Of a DNA stretch of 26,812 nucleotides, positions 21,473-26,812 are shown one piece after another. Position numbers and translations under genes: made by a program. Source of the stretch: a virus. The stretch is taken from IMG/VR virus record IMGVR_UViG_3300027861_000167, positions 1 through 26,812 of that record, one strand, 5' to 3'. How positions within the stretch are numbered: position 1 is the stretch's first letter; each line of letters begins with the position of its first letter. Under the pieces are notes generated by a model, which was given only the letters and a program-made list of their open reading frames with translations, was not told the origin of the DNA and searched no databases.

Positions 21473-21946
21473 ATGCCCTGCCCGAACGACCCAGACCAGA
21501 CGAGCTCGGAGAAGGCCGCGTACCACTGCTGCCACCTGTGCCACGGAGGATGGTGCGAGGTGCACCGCGAGAGCTACGACGTCTGCCCGTGCGACGCCGA
21601 GCCGACGCCGGCCGACCCGAGGCCCGACCCCAGGAAGGGATCGGTGCGGGAGTGGCGCGAGAATATGCGCGAGGTCCGCGAAGCCTCGGCCGACGTGAAG
21701 CGCCTGGAGCGCGAGCTGTCCGCAGCGAAGGCGGCGCTGGCGGCGCTGCCCATCTTCTACACGGCGGCCAGCAGCCTCGACCCGACAGGCCAGCCCTACA
21801 CCTGGGCCGAGCTGGTCGAGCTCGCAGAGCACCACAGCCTCGGCGAGCTGCGCGAGCTGAACGACGGCCGCGTGGTGAGCGCGAGCTGGGATCCAAACTA
21901 CGACCCCGACCCCGAGGTGCTCGCGACCAGAAGGAGCTCGAAGTGA
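21473..21946 (+). CDS. Cys-rich N-terminus plus coiled coil, hypothetical (157 aa)
   Basis: Residues 17-40 carry YHCCHLCHGGWCEVHRE...DVCPCD, a dense Cys/His cluster resembling a small B-box or RING-like zinc site. A Pro-rich linker follows, then a charged coiled coil (WRENMREVREASADVKRLERELSAAKAALAAL). The C-terminal third is unremarkable. The combination suggests a multimeric zinc-binding adaptor, but no family is recognised. GAGGGGATAAGG precedes ATG 21473, and the stop overlaps the next GTG. Confidence 0.6.
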   Translation: MPCPNDPDQTSSEKAAYHCCHLCHGGWCEVHRESYDVCPCDAEPTPADPRPDPRKGSVREWRENMREVREASADVKRLERELSAAKAALAALPIFYTAASSLDPTGQPYTWAELVELAEHHSLGELRELNDGRVVSASWDPNYDPDPEVLATRRSSK

Positions 21947-22077
21947 GCGGCCCGCTGCGCCATCGGAGCTGGCGCGAGATCCAGAGGGCGAAGCTGCGGA
22001 AGGAAGACACGAGGAAGCGGGCGGCGCGTCGAGCTGCTCGGAAAGCAAAGCGGGAAGCCGACGGCGGCGAAGGGTAG
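21943..22077 (+). CDS. Very basic small protein (44 aa)
   Basis: GTG 21943 overlaps the previous stop (GTGA) with GAAGGAGC upstream. About half the residues are Arg or Lys (KLRKEDTRKRAARRAARKAKRE), giving a helical basic peptide likely to bind nucleic acid. Its TAG stop (22075-22077) forms the first half of the TAGACT box for the next gene, so the two genes are arranged with no spare DNA. Confidence 0.5.
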   Translation: MSGPLRHRSWREIQRAKLRKEDTRKRAARRAARKAKREADGGEG

Positions 22078-22080
22078 ACT
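22075..22080 (+). promoter_or_regulatory. TAGACT -10 box for a leaderless transcript
   Basis: TAGACT ends six bases before ATG 22087, the same spacing as at 20244-20256, so transcription should start at the A of the ATG. There is no usable ribosome site for ATG 22087. No -35 consensus is visible. Confidence 0.5.
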
Positions 22081-22086
22081 GGCGGC

Positions 22087-23130
22087 ATGGCGAAGAAGAA
22101 ACGCAAGCCCGGCCAGATCAAGGCCGACGAGTACCTGGAGGCGGCCGACAATCTGCTGGCCGACTTCGAGGGAAGCATGGCCACCTCGCGCGACGAGGTG
22201 GCGCCGATCCGCCTGCAGCTCGCGGCCGCAGTTCGCGAGGCCGGCGCGGCCGCGCTCGCGAAGATGCAGACGGCGAAGGTCGGGCGCACCCGGATCCTCA
22301 TCCCGACCTCGAAGAACGCGAAGGCCGCCCTGGGATCCAGCGAGCGGATAAAGGAACGCTTCAGCAAGTTCGAGCTGAAGTGGCTGAGCAAGAGCGACGT
22401 GAAGCGCCTGGTGACTGACGGCTTGACCAAGGCCGAGGCCGGCCAGTTCTTCCGGCACAGCCAGCGGCTCGCTCGAAACTCGCGCATGTTTCTAGAGCGC
22501 CTCGGCGAGCTGGAGCCGAGTCTGCAGGAGGAGATCGACGCGACGCTGCGGCAGCTCGAAGATAACAAGCTGGACATCACGAAGCTCAACGTGAAGAGCT
22601 GGACGAATATGCAAGAGACGCTGATGCGAAACGTCAACGGCCGGCAGACCAGGGCGGCGACTGGCGACGCCGTGCAGACGTTCGACATCAACCGCAACCT
22701 GTTTAACCTCTCGCTGCTGGAGCACCCGAAGGGCGTGGCCCGAGAGATCCTGGCAAACTCTGCATCGCGCATGGCCGCCCGCTCGAAGAAGTCGAAGAGC
22801 AACCTGAAGAAGCAGGCCCTGGTCTTCGTCGGAGCTGGGCCTGACGCGGTCAGCAAGATGACCCCCGACAGCAGGACGGCCCGCGTGGTCTTCCGGCTCT
22901 TCACAGCCAAGCAGCTCGATGACCAGTTCGCGAAGCTGAACACCGGCCGGCAGAATACGAGCTCATGGCGCGGCCTCGGCCTGGGGCACAACAGCCCCGA
23001 GTGGTACATCCCCGTGCCGCCCGAGATCGAAGACGAGGTGCGCACCGAGATGCGCAAGCGCCGCTCTGACTTCCTCGCACGGCAGCGCGTCGGCGAGGAG
23101 AGCGTGAGCCGAAGCGAGGGCACCCGATGA
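22087..23130 (+). CDS. Hypothetical helical protein (347 aa), possible head-associated
   Basis: The protein is basic and mostly helical: N-terminal KKKRKPGQIKADEYLEAADNLLADFEG, central WLSKSDVKRLVTDGLTKAEAGQFFRHSQRLARNS, then a long acidic helix (LEPSLQEEIDATLRQLEDN). Later come LNVKSWTNMQETLMRNVNGR and a C-terminal block LGHNSPEWYIPVPPEIEDEVRTEMRKRR. Its place between portal and protease and its size recall minor head (MuF-like) proteins, but I see no MuF Cys/His signature. The name should stay hypothetical. Its start has a leaderless-type promoter. The stop overlaps the DUF4326 gene start (ATGA). Confidence 0.6.
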   Translation: MAKKKRKPGQIKADEYLEAADNLLADFEGSMATSRDEVAPIRLQLAAAVREAGAAALAKMQTAKVGRTRILIPTSKNAKAALGSSERIKERFSKFELKWLSKSDVKRLVTDGLTKAEAGQFFRHSQRLARNSRMFLERLGELEPSLQEEIDATLRQLEDNKLDITKLNVKSWTNMQETLMRNVNGRQTRAATGDAVQTFDINRNLFNLSLLEHPKGVAREILANSASRMAARSKKSKSNLKKQALVFVGAGPDAVSKMTPDSRTARVVFRLFTAKQLDDQFAKLNTGRQNTSSWRGLGLGHNSPEWYIPVPPEIEDEVRTEMRKRRSDFLARQRVGEESVSRSEGTR

Positions 23131-23483
23131 GGGCGACAGTGGTGAGCGTCAAGGCGAGCACGCTGGCCTCGGTCTACGTCGGCAGCGGCGCCGACGCCTT
23201 CGGCCGCCGACTCAGCGGCGCGAGGTGGGGCAACCCGTTCAGCCTCGAAGGGCACCCGCCGACCGAGGCGGCCCGCCTCTACTTCGAGCGCCTGCGCAGC
23301 TCGCCCGAGCTGGTCGAGCGCGTGCGCACCGAGCTCGCCGGCAAGCAGCTCGCGTGCGGCTGCGCTGGTCCATGCCACGGCCTGATCCTCGCGGCCCTGG
23401 CGAACGGCCGCGAGCTCGAAGAGATCGAGCACGAGTGGCGCGAGGCCGGCCTGCTCGCCGAGCAGCAGGAGCTCTTCGCGTGA
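23127..23483 (+). CDS. DUF4326-family protein (118 aa)
   Basis: Family landmarks are an N-terminal strand (TVVSVK...ASVYVGSG), SGARWGNPFSLEG (the conserved W-G-N-P-F), a helix (EAARLYFERL), and LACGCAGPCHGLILAALAN, matching the usual C-x-C-x-x-x-C-H-G-D/x-x-L segment. DUF4326 proteins are small cargo proteins frequent in phages; their function is unknown to me, and the Cys/His set may bind metal. ATG 23127 overlaps the preceding stop. The stop overlaps the HNH gene start (GTGA). Confidence 0.8.
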   Translation: MRATVVSVKASTLASVYVGSGADAFGRRLSGARWGNPFSLEGHPPTEAARLYFERLRSSPELVERVRTELAGKQLACGCAGPCHGLILAALANGRELEEIEHEWREAGLLAEQQELFA

Positions 23484-23860
23484 AGCGCACCGAGCTCAAG
23501 AGAACCGGCGGCCTGAAGAGAACCGGACAGCTCAAGAGGAAGACGCGGCTGAACCCCGTGAACCGCGAGCGGCGAGCGAGGCGAAGGGCCGAGCAGTTCA
23601 GCCACCAAGCGGCGAGGTGCAGGACGATGGACTGCTGCGCCTGCGGCCGGCCTGGACCGAGCGACCCGGCGCACGTCCGAAGCCGAGGAGCTGGCGGCCG
23701 AGACAAGGGCAACATCGTCCCGCTCTGTCGGCCCTGCCACAACCTGCAGCACGCGAAGGGCATGAAGACATTCGAGGCCGGGCTGAAGGGCGTTAGCCTG
23801 CTGGCCGTCGCGTGGTCTATCGCGGCGCAGCTCGAAGCCGAGGGCGTGACGTGGGAGTAG
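23480..23860 (+). CDS. HNH endonuclease-like protein (126 aa)
   Basis: The N-terminal 45 residues are Lys/Arg-rich with LKRTGxLKR repeats, typical of small phage HNH proteins. Then come CCACGRPGPSDPAHVRSRGAGG and NIVPLCRPCHNLQHAKG: two zinc-binding CxxC pairs and the H...N...H core of the fold (AH as general-base region, N and H in CHNLQH). Such nucleases can nick or cut DNA in packaging, recombination or homing; here it is small, single-domain and sits in an accessory cluster. GTG 23480 overlaps the DUF4326 stop. Confidence 0.8.
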   Translation: MKRTELKRTGGLKRTGQLKRKTRLNPVNRERRARRRAEQFSHQAARCRTMDCCACGRPGPSDPAHVRSRGAGGRDKGNIVPLCRPCHNLQHAKGMKTFEAGLKGVSLLAVAWSIAAQLEAEGVTWE

Positions 23861-24069
23861 TCCGCGCGGCCCGAGCCTACGGCTGCGTGCACCGTGGCCC
23901 TGTCATCGCGAGAGTCGAGTGCACCCGCCCAGGCTGACGCGGCCGGAAGATTCGGGTGAAGGTCTTCACCTGCGGCAAGCTCCTCACCTCGTGCACGTTC
24001 AAGCCCCAGGCCGGGCACTCGACCTGCGAGAGCTGCCCTCACCAAGAGGCACCGAGCTCGGCGAAGTGA
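23851..24069 (+). CDS. Small zinc-ribbon protein interrupted by an in-frame TGA (broken or recoded)
   Basis: From GTG 23851, which overlaps the HNH gene end, the frame reads YGCVHRGPVIARVECTRPG, TGA (23935-23937), RGRKIRVKVFTCGKLLTSC, then HSTCESCPHQ to TGA 24067-24069; 72 residues counting the TGA. I recognise the layout C-x-H-R-G...C-x(n)-C-x-G...V-K-V-F-x-C...C-x-x-C from a small Cys-rich phage protein family. The TGA falls where that pattern expects the second Cys of the first pair. Sequence on both sides keeps coding character. Explanations: a TGC-to-TGA nonsense mutation, a sequencing error, or decoding as selenocysteine, for which a SECIS-like hairpin lies at 23953-23972. I cannot choose between them from sequence alone. 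Confidence 0.5.
23953..23972 (+). other. SECIS-like hairpin downstream of an in-frame TGA
   Basis: CGGGTGA (23953-23959) pairs with TCACCTG (23966-23972, one G-U) around loop AGGTCT. The loop begins 22 bases after TGA 23935-23937. E. coli fdhF SECIS, as I recall it, has the same AGGUCU loop on a G/C stem 17 bases after its UGA. The bulged U of the fdhF stem is absent here. The hairpin could be an accident of codons for V-K-V-F-T. Confidence 0.35.
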
Positions 24070-24087
24070 GGTAGATGGTCGGCCCGT

Positions 24088-24097
24088 CGTGTATGCT
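24088..24097 (+). promoter_or_regulatory. CGTGTATGCT promoter module, copy 2
   Basis: Identical ten bases to 16931-16940, again exactly 29 bases before an ATG and with AGGAGG in the leader. TATGCT is the likely -10 box. No -35 consensus is visible. Confidence 0.5.
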
Positions 24098-24126
24098 CCC
24101 AGGGGACAAACCCCAGGAGGGCACCC

Positions 24127-24495
24127 ATGGGAACGATCACCTACGCACGCGATAAGAACCCAGCCACCAACAGCACCGGCATCGCTACGAGCGGCGAGGC
24201 GCGTGAGGATCCGAACGCCCTGGTGGCAATCGCGGCCGGCGCCGGCAGCTTCTACGAGCTGGCCATCAGCGGCGACGCCGACCCATCTGGTGGCGCCGCC
24301 ATCGTGGAGCTCTTCAGGATCAAGGCGACGCCGACCCTTGGCGCAACCGACCCAGGCCCCATCGGCCTCACCCTTGAGATCACACCCGTCCTTGGCGACG
24401 GAAGCGACGGCACCCCCTTCACCGTCCAGCAGCTCGTGCACCCGCAGACCATGAGCGCCTGGCAGACGGCCGCCGGCTTCCCCCCGGTCGCTTAG
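24127..24495 (+). CDS. Probable small structural protein (122 aa)
   Basis: The product is strand-rich and Gly/Ala/Thr-heavy: GTITYARDKNPATNSTG, ALVAIAAGAGSFYELAISGD, AAIVELFRIKATPTLG, IGLTLEITPVLGDG, PFTVQQLVH, with no Cys or long helices. A beta-sandwich decoration or fiber-type subunit is plausible. It shares its promoter module and leader spacing with the probable structural gene at 16970, suggesting both are made late and abundantly. There is no direct family recognition. CAGGAGGG lies upstream of ATG 24127. Confidence 0.6.
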   Translation: MGTITYARDKNPATNSTGIATSGEAREDPNALVAIAAGAGSFYELAISGDADPSGGAAIVELFRIKATPTLGATDPGPIGLTLEITPVLGDGSDGTPFTVQQLVHPQTMSAWQTAAGFPPVA

Positions 24496-24502
24496 TTCCT
24501 CC

Positions 24503-26056
24503 GTGCCGCTCGCGGTCAGATTCAGAAAAGGCAAGCACCGCCTGGTCGAGCTCGGCACGGGCGGCGTTGCACTGGGCGCGAACGGCAAGCCGCTCGACCA
24601 GGGCGGCGGCAAGGGCGAAGGCGAGCGGAAGCGCCTGGCTAAGCAGGCGACGGCTGTGAACCTCAGCAAGATGGAAGAGGAGCAGCGCATCGTCGAGGCG
24701 CAGCGCGAGCACGCGAAGAACGTGCGGGCTGTGCTCGGCAGGAGCTCGAAGAGGGCAAGCATGAAGGAAGACGCGCTGCCAGTCCTGAAGCTGGCCGGGA
24801 TCGGCTACGGCATCCAGCTCGCCGAGGCCGGCATGCCTGCGGCCCTCGTGGTCGAGAAGCCAGACGACTACGCCGGCAAGGAGTTCCGCTACGCCTCTGG
24901 CGACGGCTTCCGCTCGGTGAGGCTGGGCGAGGCGGCCGGCCCATACCGGAACCTGATGAGCCTGCCGCCTCACGTACTCCACGGCCTCGACTCGGCCAGG
25001 CTGCGCGAGCTCGGCGAGTCTCGCGAGCTCTACCTGGTGGAGCTCACCGAGTCGGCGCTGCTCAAGGAAGACGACGACGGCCCGGTGGTCGAGGTCGCCG
25101 AGCGGCTTCGCGGCCGAGGGATCGGGAAGCGCATGGGCGCGAAGCTATACGTGCACTTCAGCGCACTCACCGAGGCCGACACCCAGGCGCTCAATCCGAT
25201 CATGCCCGAGGGCTTCGAGTGGAACGTGGTGAAGCTGCACGAAGACACGGGCGCGGCGACGTTCATCAACAGCCCCGACTTCGACACGGCCGACGAGCCG
25301 GTGGTGGGCGACTCCATCCTGGTCAAGCCAGGCGGCGAGCTCCGCGAGATGAAGGCCGGCGATGATCCGATGATCTACCACCATAAATGGCAGTTCGTCG
25401 AGGAGACCTACGAGGGCTTTAGCGTCGAGGAGAGCAAGGCGAGGTCGGCGAAGTGGGAGGCCCTCGAAGACGTTGACCGCAGCCGGATCGGCAAGCGATC
25501 CTTCTGGCGCGAGACCGTCGTGCCTCGACTGCGCGAGGCCGTCGAGGTGCTCACCGACGCCGACCGCGAGCTGGTCGCGAAGGCCATGGGTCACCGCACC
25601 GCCATCGCCAGGAAGGGGCCGAGCGTCCCGCTGAGGTTTTACCAGGAGCACGGGCTGCTCGAAGGCGAGGTGCTCGACTACGGTGGCGGCCAAGACGTGC
25701 ACGACTTCGCGCGGTGGGATCCTCACTATGCGCCCGACCCTGCCCCGCTGCTCAAACGATACGACACCGTGATGTGCAACTACGTGCTGAACGTCACACC
25801 CATCGAGAGCCTGCGCAGCCAGGTGCTCTCGGCGCTGCGCGGCCTGCTGAAGGACGGCGGCCGCTGTCTCGTGAGCTGCTGGCAAAAGCAGAAGGAAGAC
25901 GTGCAGACCAGCTCAAGCTTCCAGTCCGGATGGGACGCTGCACGGTGGCAGGAGTTCTTCAAGGCGAACGGCTGGGAGGCCGAGCGGCTGAAGACGAGCG
26001 CCGTGATGGCCTGGTCACTGCGGCCGGCCGGTGAGGAAGCGGTGAGGGCAAAGTGA
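24503..26056 (+). CDS. Fusion protein with C-terminal phosphorothioation-type SAM methyltransferase domain
   Basis: Residues about 365-505 form a methyltransferase: GPSVPLRFYQEHGLL, motif I VLDYGGGQD (390-398), RWDPHYAPDP (404-413), motif IV-like YDTVMCNYVLNV (420-431) and GGRCLVSCW. The order matches the methyltransferase family associated with DNA phosphorothioation (dnd) loci. Residues about 215-335 (YVHFSALTEA, EGFEWNVVKL, FINSPDFDTADEPVVGDS, IYHHKWQFV, EESKARS) form a second conserved block that I recall accompanying this domain in phages. Residues 1-210 include a charged coiled coil. GTG 24503 follows the previous stop by seven bases but lacks a ribosome site; ATG 24671 or 24761 are alternatives. 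Substrate unknown: DNA, protein or RNA. Confidence 0.65.
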   Translation: MPLAVRFRKGKHRLVELGTGGVALGANGKPLDQGGGKGEGERKRLAKQATAVNLSKMEEEQRIVEAQREHAKNVRAVLGRSSKRASMKEDALPVLKLAGIGYGIQLAEAGMPAALVVEKPDDYAGKEFRYASGDGFRSVRLGEAAGPYRNLMSLPPHVLHGLDSARLRELGESRELYLVELTESALLKEDDDGPVVEVAERLRGRGIGKRMGAKLYVHFSALTEADTQALNPIMPEGFEWNVVKLHEDTGAATFINSPDFDTADEPVVGDSILVKPGGELREMKAGDDPMIYHHKWQFVEETYEGFSVEESKARSAKWEALEDVDRSRIGKRSFWRETVVPRLREAVEVLTDADRELVAKAMGHRTAIARKGPSVPLRFYQEHGLLEGEVLDYGGGQDVHDFARWDPHYAPDPAPLLKRYDTVMCNYVLNVTPIESLRSQVLSALRGLLKDGGRCLVSCWQKQKEDVQTSSSFQSGWDAARWQEFFKANGWEAERLKTSAVMAWSLRPAGEEAVRAK

Positions 26057-26066
26057 GTGGAGATGC

Positions 26067-26095
26067 TTGCAGGCGTCGGTCCTGTCGAGTAGCGT
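26067..26095 (+). promoter_or_regulatory. Candidate promoter for the protease gene
   Basis: TTGCAG (26067-26072), 17 bases, TAGCGT (26090-26095). The predicted start, about 26102, leaves a 24-base leader containing GGGCGGGAG before ATG 26126. Confidence 0.45.
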
Positions 26096-26125
26096 TCGGT
26101 CAGAGGGCGGGAGCTCCGAGAGCTG

Positions 26126-26812
26126 ATGGTTAGTACCACGACGCGAAAACGAACTAATGAAATCGCTTCACTCCGAGCTGGGGGTGAGGGCAACCAAGTC
26201 CCCGGCTCGGCGTTTAGTGCCGGCGAGCGCATCAAGCTCTCTCAAATCCCCGGCGTCTTCGACGGCTTCCGCGAGAACAGCGGAGACGAGAAGACCGGCA
26301 AGCTGGTCGAGGTCACAATCATCAAGGCCGGCGTCAGCCTCAACGGCCTCGACTACCTGCCCGCGACGCTGAAGGAAGCGGCGCCCCTCTTCGAGGGCGT
26401 GCCCATCTACAGCTTCAAGTTCGGCAAGGCCCCAGGCGACGACGAGAAGGAAAGCCACCTGCCCGAAGACGCGAAGAGCGGCAAGGGCAACGTCGGCAAC
26501 ATGGTCGCCCAGATCAAGGAGAGCTGGTGGGATGAAGACTCCCAGGCGATCCGCGCCCTGGTCGCAGTCTTCGACGACACGACCAGGACCAAGCTTAAAA
26601 ACGCATTCGACCAGAGCCTGATCGGAGCCGGCGTTAAGCAGCCGGCCTTCGGCCTGAGCATCGATGCGGCAGGACTCAAAGAGGGAGCTGGCGTCACCAA
26701 GATCGTCAGGCCCGAATCAGTGGACATCGTCAAGAAGGCCGCCGCAGGTGGTGGTTTCGACAGACTGGTGGCGGAAGCCGCAGAGGAGCACAACATGAAG
26801 CCCGAAGAAATC
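26126..26812 (+). CDS. Head maturation protease, N-terminal part (partial, runs off the window)
   Basis: ATG 26126 begins a frame open to the window end (229 codons). Residues about 60-190 resemble phage prohead proteases/scaffolds of the Mu gpI / T4 gp21 kind: LVEVTIIKAGVSLNGLDYLP, LKEAAPLFEGVPIYSFKFG, GNVGNMVAQIKESWWDED, AIRALVAVFD and FGLSIDAAG. These enzymes cleave the scaffold during capsid assembly. The segment where the family's catalytic His is expected (ESHLPEDAKSG) contains one His; the Ser or Asp partner is not clear to me. The tail VDIVKKAAAGGGFDRLVAEA is the usual link to a scaffold region beyond the edge. Start supported by GGGAG upstream. Confidence 0.6.
   Translation, partial: MVSTTTRKRTNEIASLRAGGEGNQVPGSAFSAGERIKLSQIPGVFDGFRENSGDEKTGKLVEVTIIKAGVSLNGLDYLPATLKEAAPLFEGVPIYSFKFGKAPGDDEKESHLPEDAKSGKGNVGNMVAQIKESWWDEDSQAIRALVAVFDDTTRTKLKNAFDQSLIGAGVKQPAFGLSIDAAGLKEGAGVTKIVRPESVDIVKKAAAGGGFDRLVAEAAEEHNMKPEEI

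Noticed and set aside
21429-23432. 667-codon open frame on the minus strand
   Set aside because: It is a shadow of well-supported plus-strand genes (DUF4326 and neighbours); its translation is Ser/Arg-rich with no motifs. The same holds for other long minus-strand frames such as 6781-8340 and 23239-24762.

Overview
The window is GC-rich DNA (about two thirds G+C by eye) from a tailed double-stranded DNA bacteriophage or prophage. Every gene I can support is on the + strand. The genes are tightly packed, often with 4-base ATGA or GTGA stop/start overlaps, and third codon positions are strongly G/C. The phage assignment rests on a large terminase subunit (14576-16348), a portal protein (17362-19140) and a partial head maturation protease (from 26126). 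The host cannot be fixed from the sequence. TAnnnT -10 boxes, two of them placed exactly for leaderless transcripts, would suit an actinobacterial or similar high-GC host. A lipoprotein gene in a possible lysis cassette would equally suit a high-GC Gram-negative.

Layout. (1) 1-390: end of an upstream gene, two tiny ORFs and a terminator. (2) 434-6373, replication and DNA-handling block: a winged-helix replication-type protein with iteron-like DNA repeats inside its gene, a RecA/Sak4-like ATPase, a ribbon-helix-helix-like protein, a 663-residue protein made of serial zinc ribbons, a small winged-helix protein, an unknown protein and an MT-A70-type adenine methyltransferase. (3) 6374-6829: about 450 bases without a convincing gene, rich in hairpins. 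(4) 6830-9522: two genes behind near-identical promoters, one a DpdA-like DNA transglycosylase fused to an N-terminal domain resembling that of ScoMcrA, the other a zinc-ribbon protein. (5) 9605-11966: seven small genes, including a one-helix/coiled-coil membrane protein and a lipoprotein, closed by a strong terminator. (6) 12103-14301: a chain of small, partly Cys-rich genes with 4-base overlaps, followed by a decayed gene. (7) 14518-19140: packaging and portal, with a DUF3850-like and a probable structural gene between. (8) 19332-26056: about 7 kb of accessory genes and a candidate small RNA (DUF4326, HNH nuclease, a zinc-ribbon gene interrupted by TGA, a methyltransferase fusion) lying between portal and protease. 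(9) 26126-end: head maturation protease.

Taken together, the DpdA-like enzyme, the MT-A70 methyltransferase and the phosphorothioation-type methyltransferase fusion suggest a phage that chemically marks its DNA against host restriction. This is inference; no 7-deazaguanine biosynthesis genes are visible here. Regulation appears to use recurring promoter modules: GCTAGC-N3-GCTAGC dyads at four gene starts, AAACTTAGT-N2-TGGACA-N18-TACyTT at two, CGTGTATGCT at two, and TAGACT at several. The most notable single locus is 23851-24069, where an in-frame TGA occupies an expected zinc-binding Cys position and is followed by a hairpin whose loop matches the bacterial fdhF SECIS loop.
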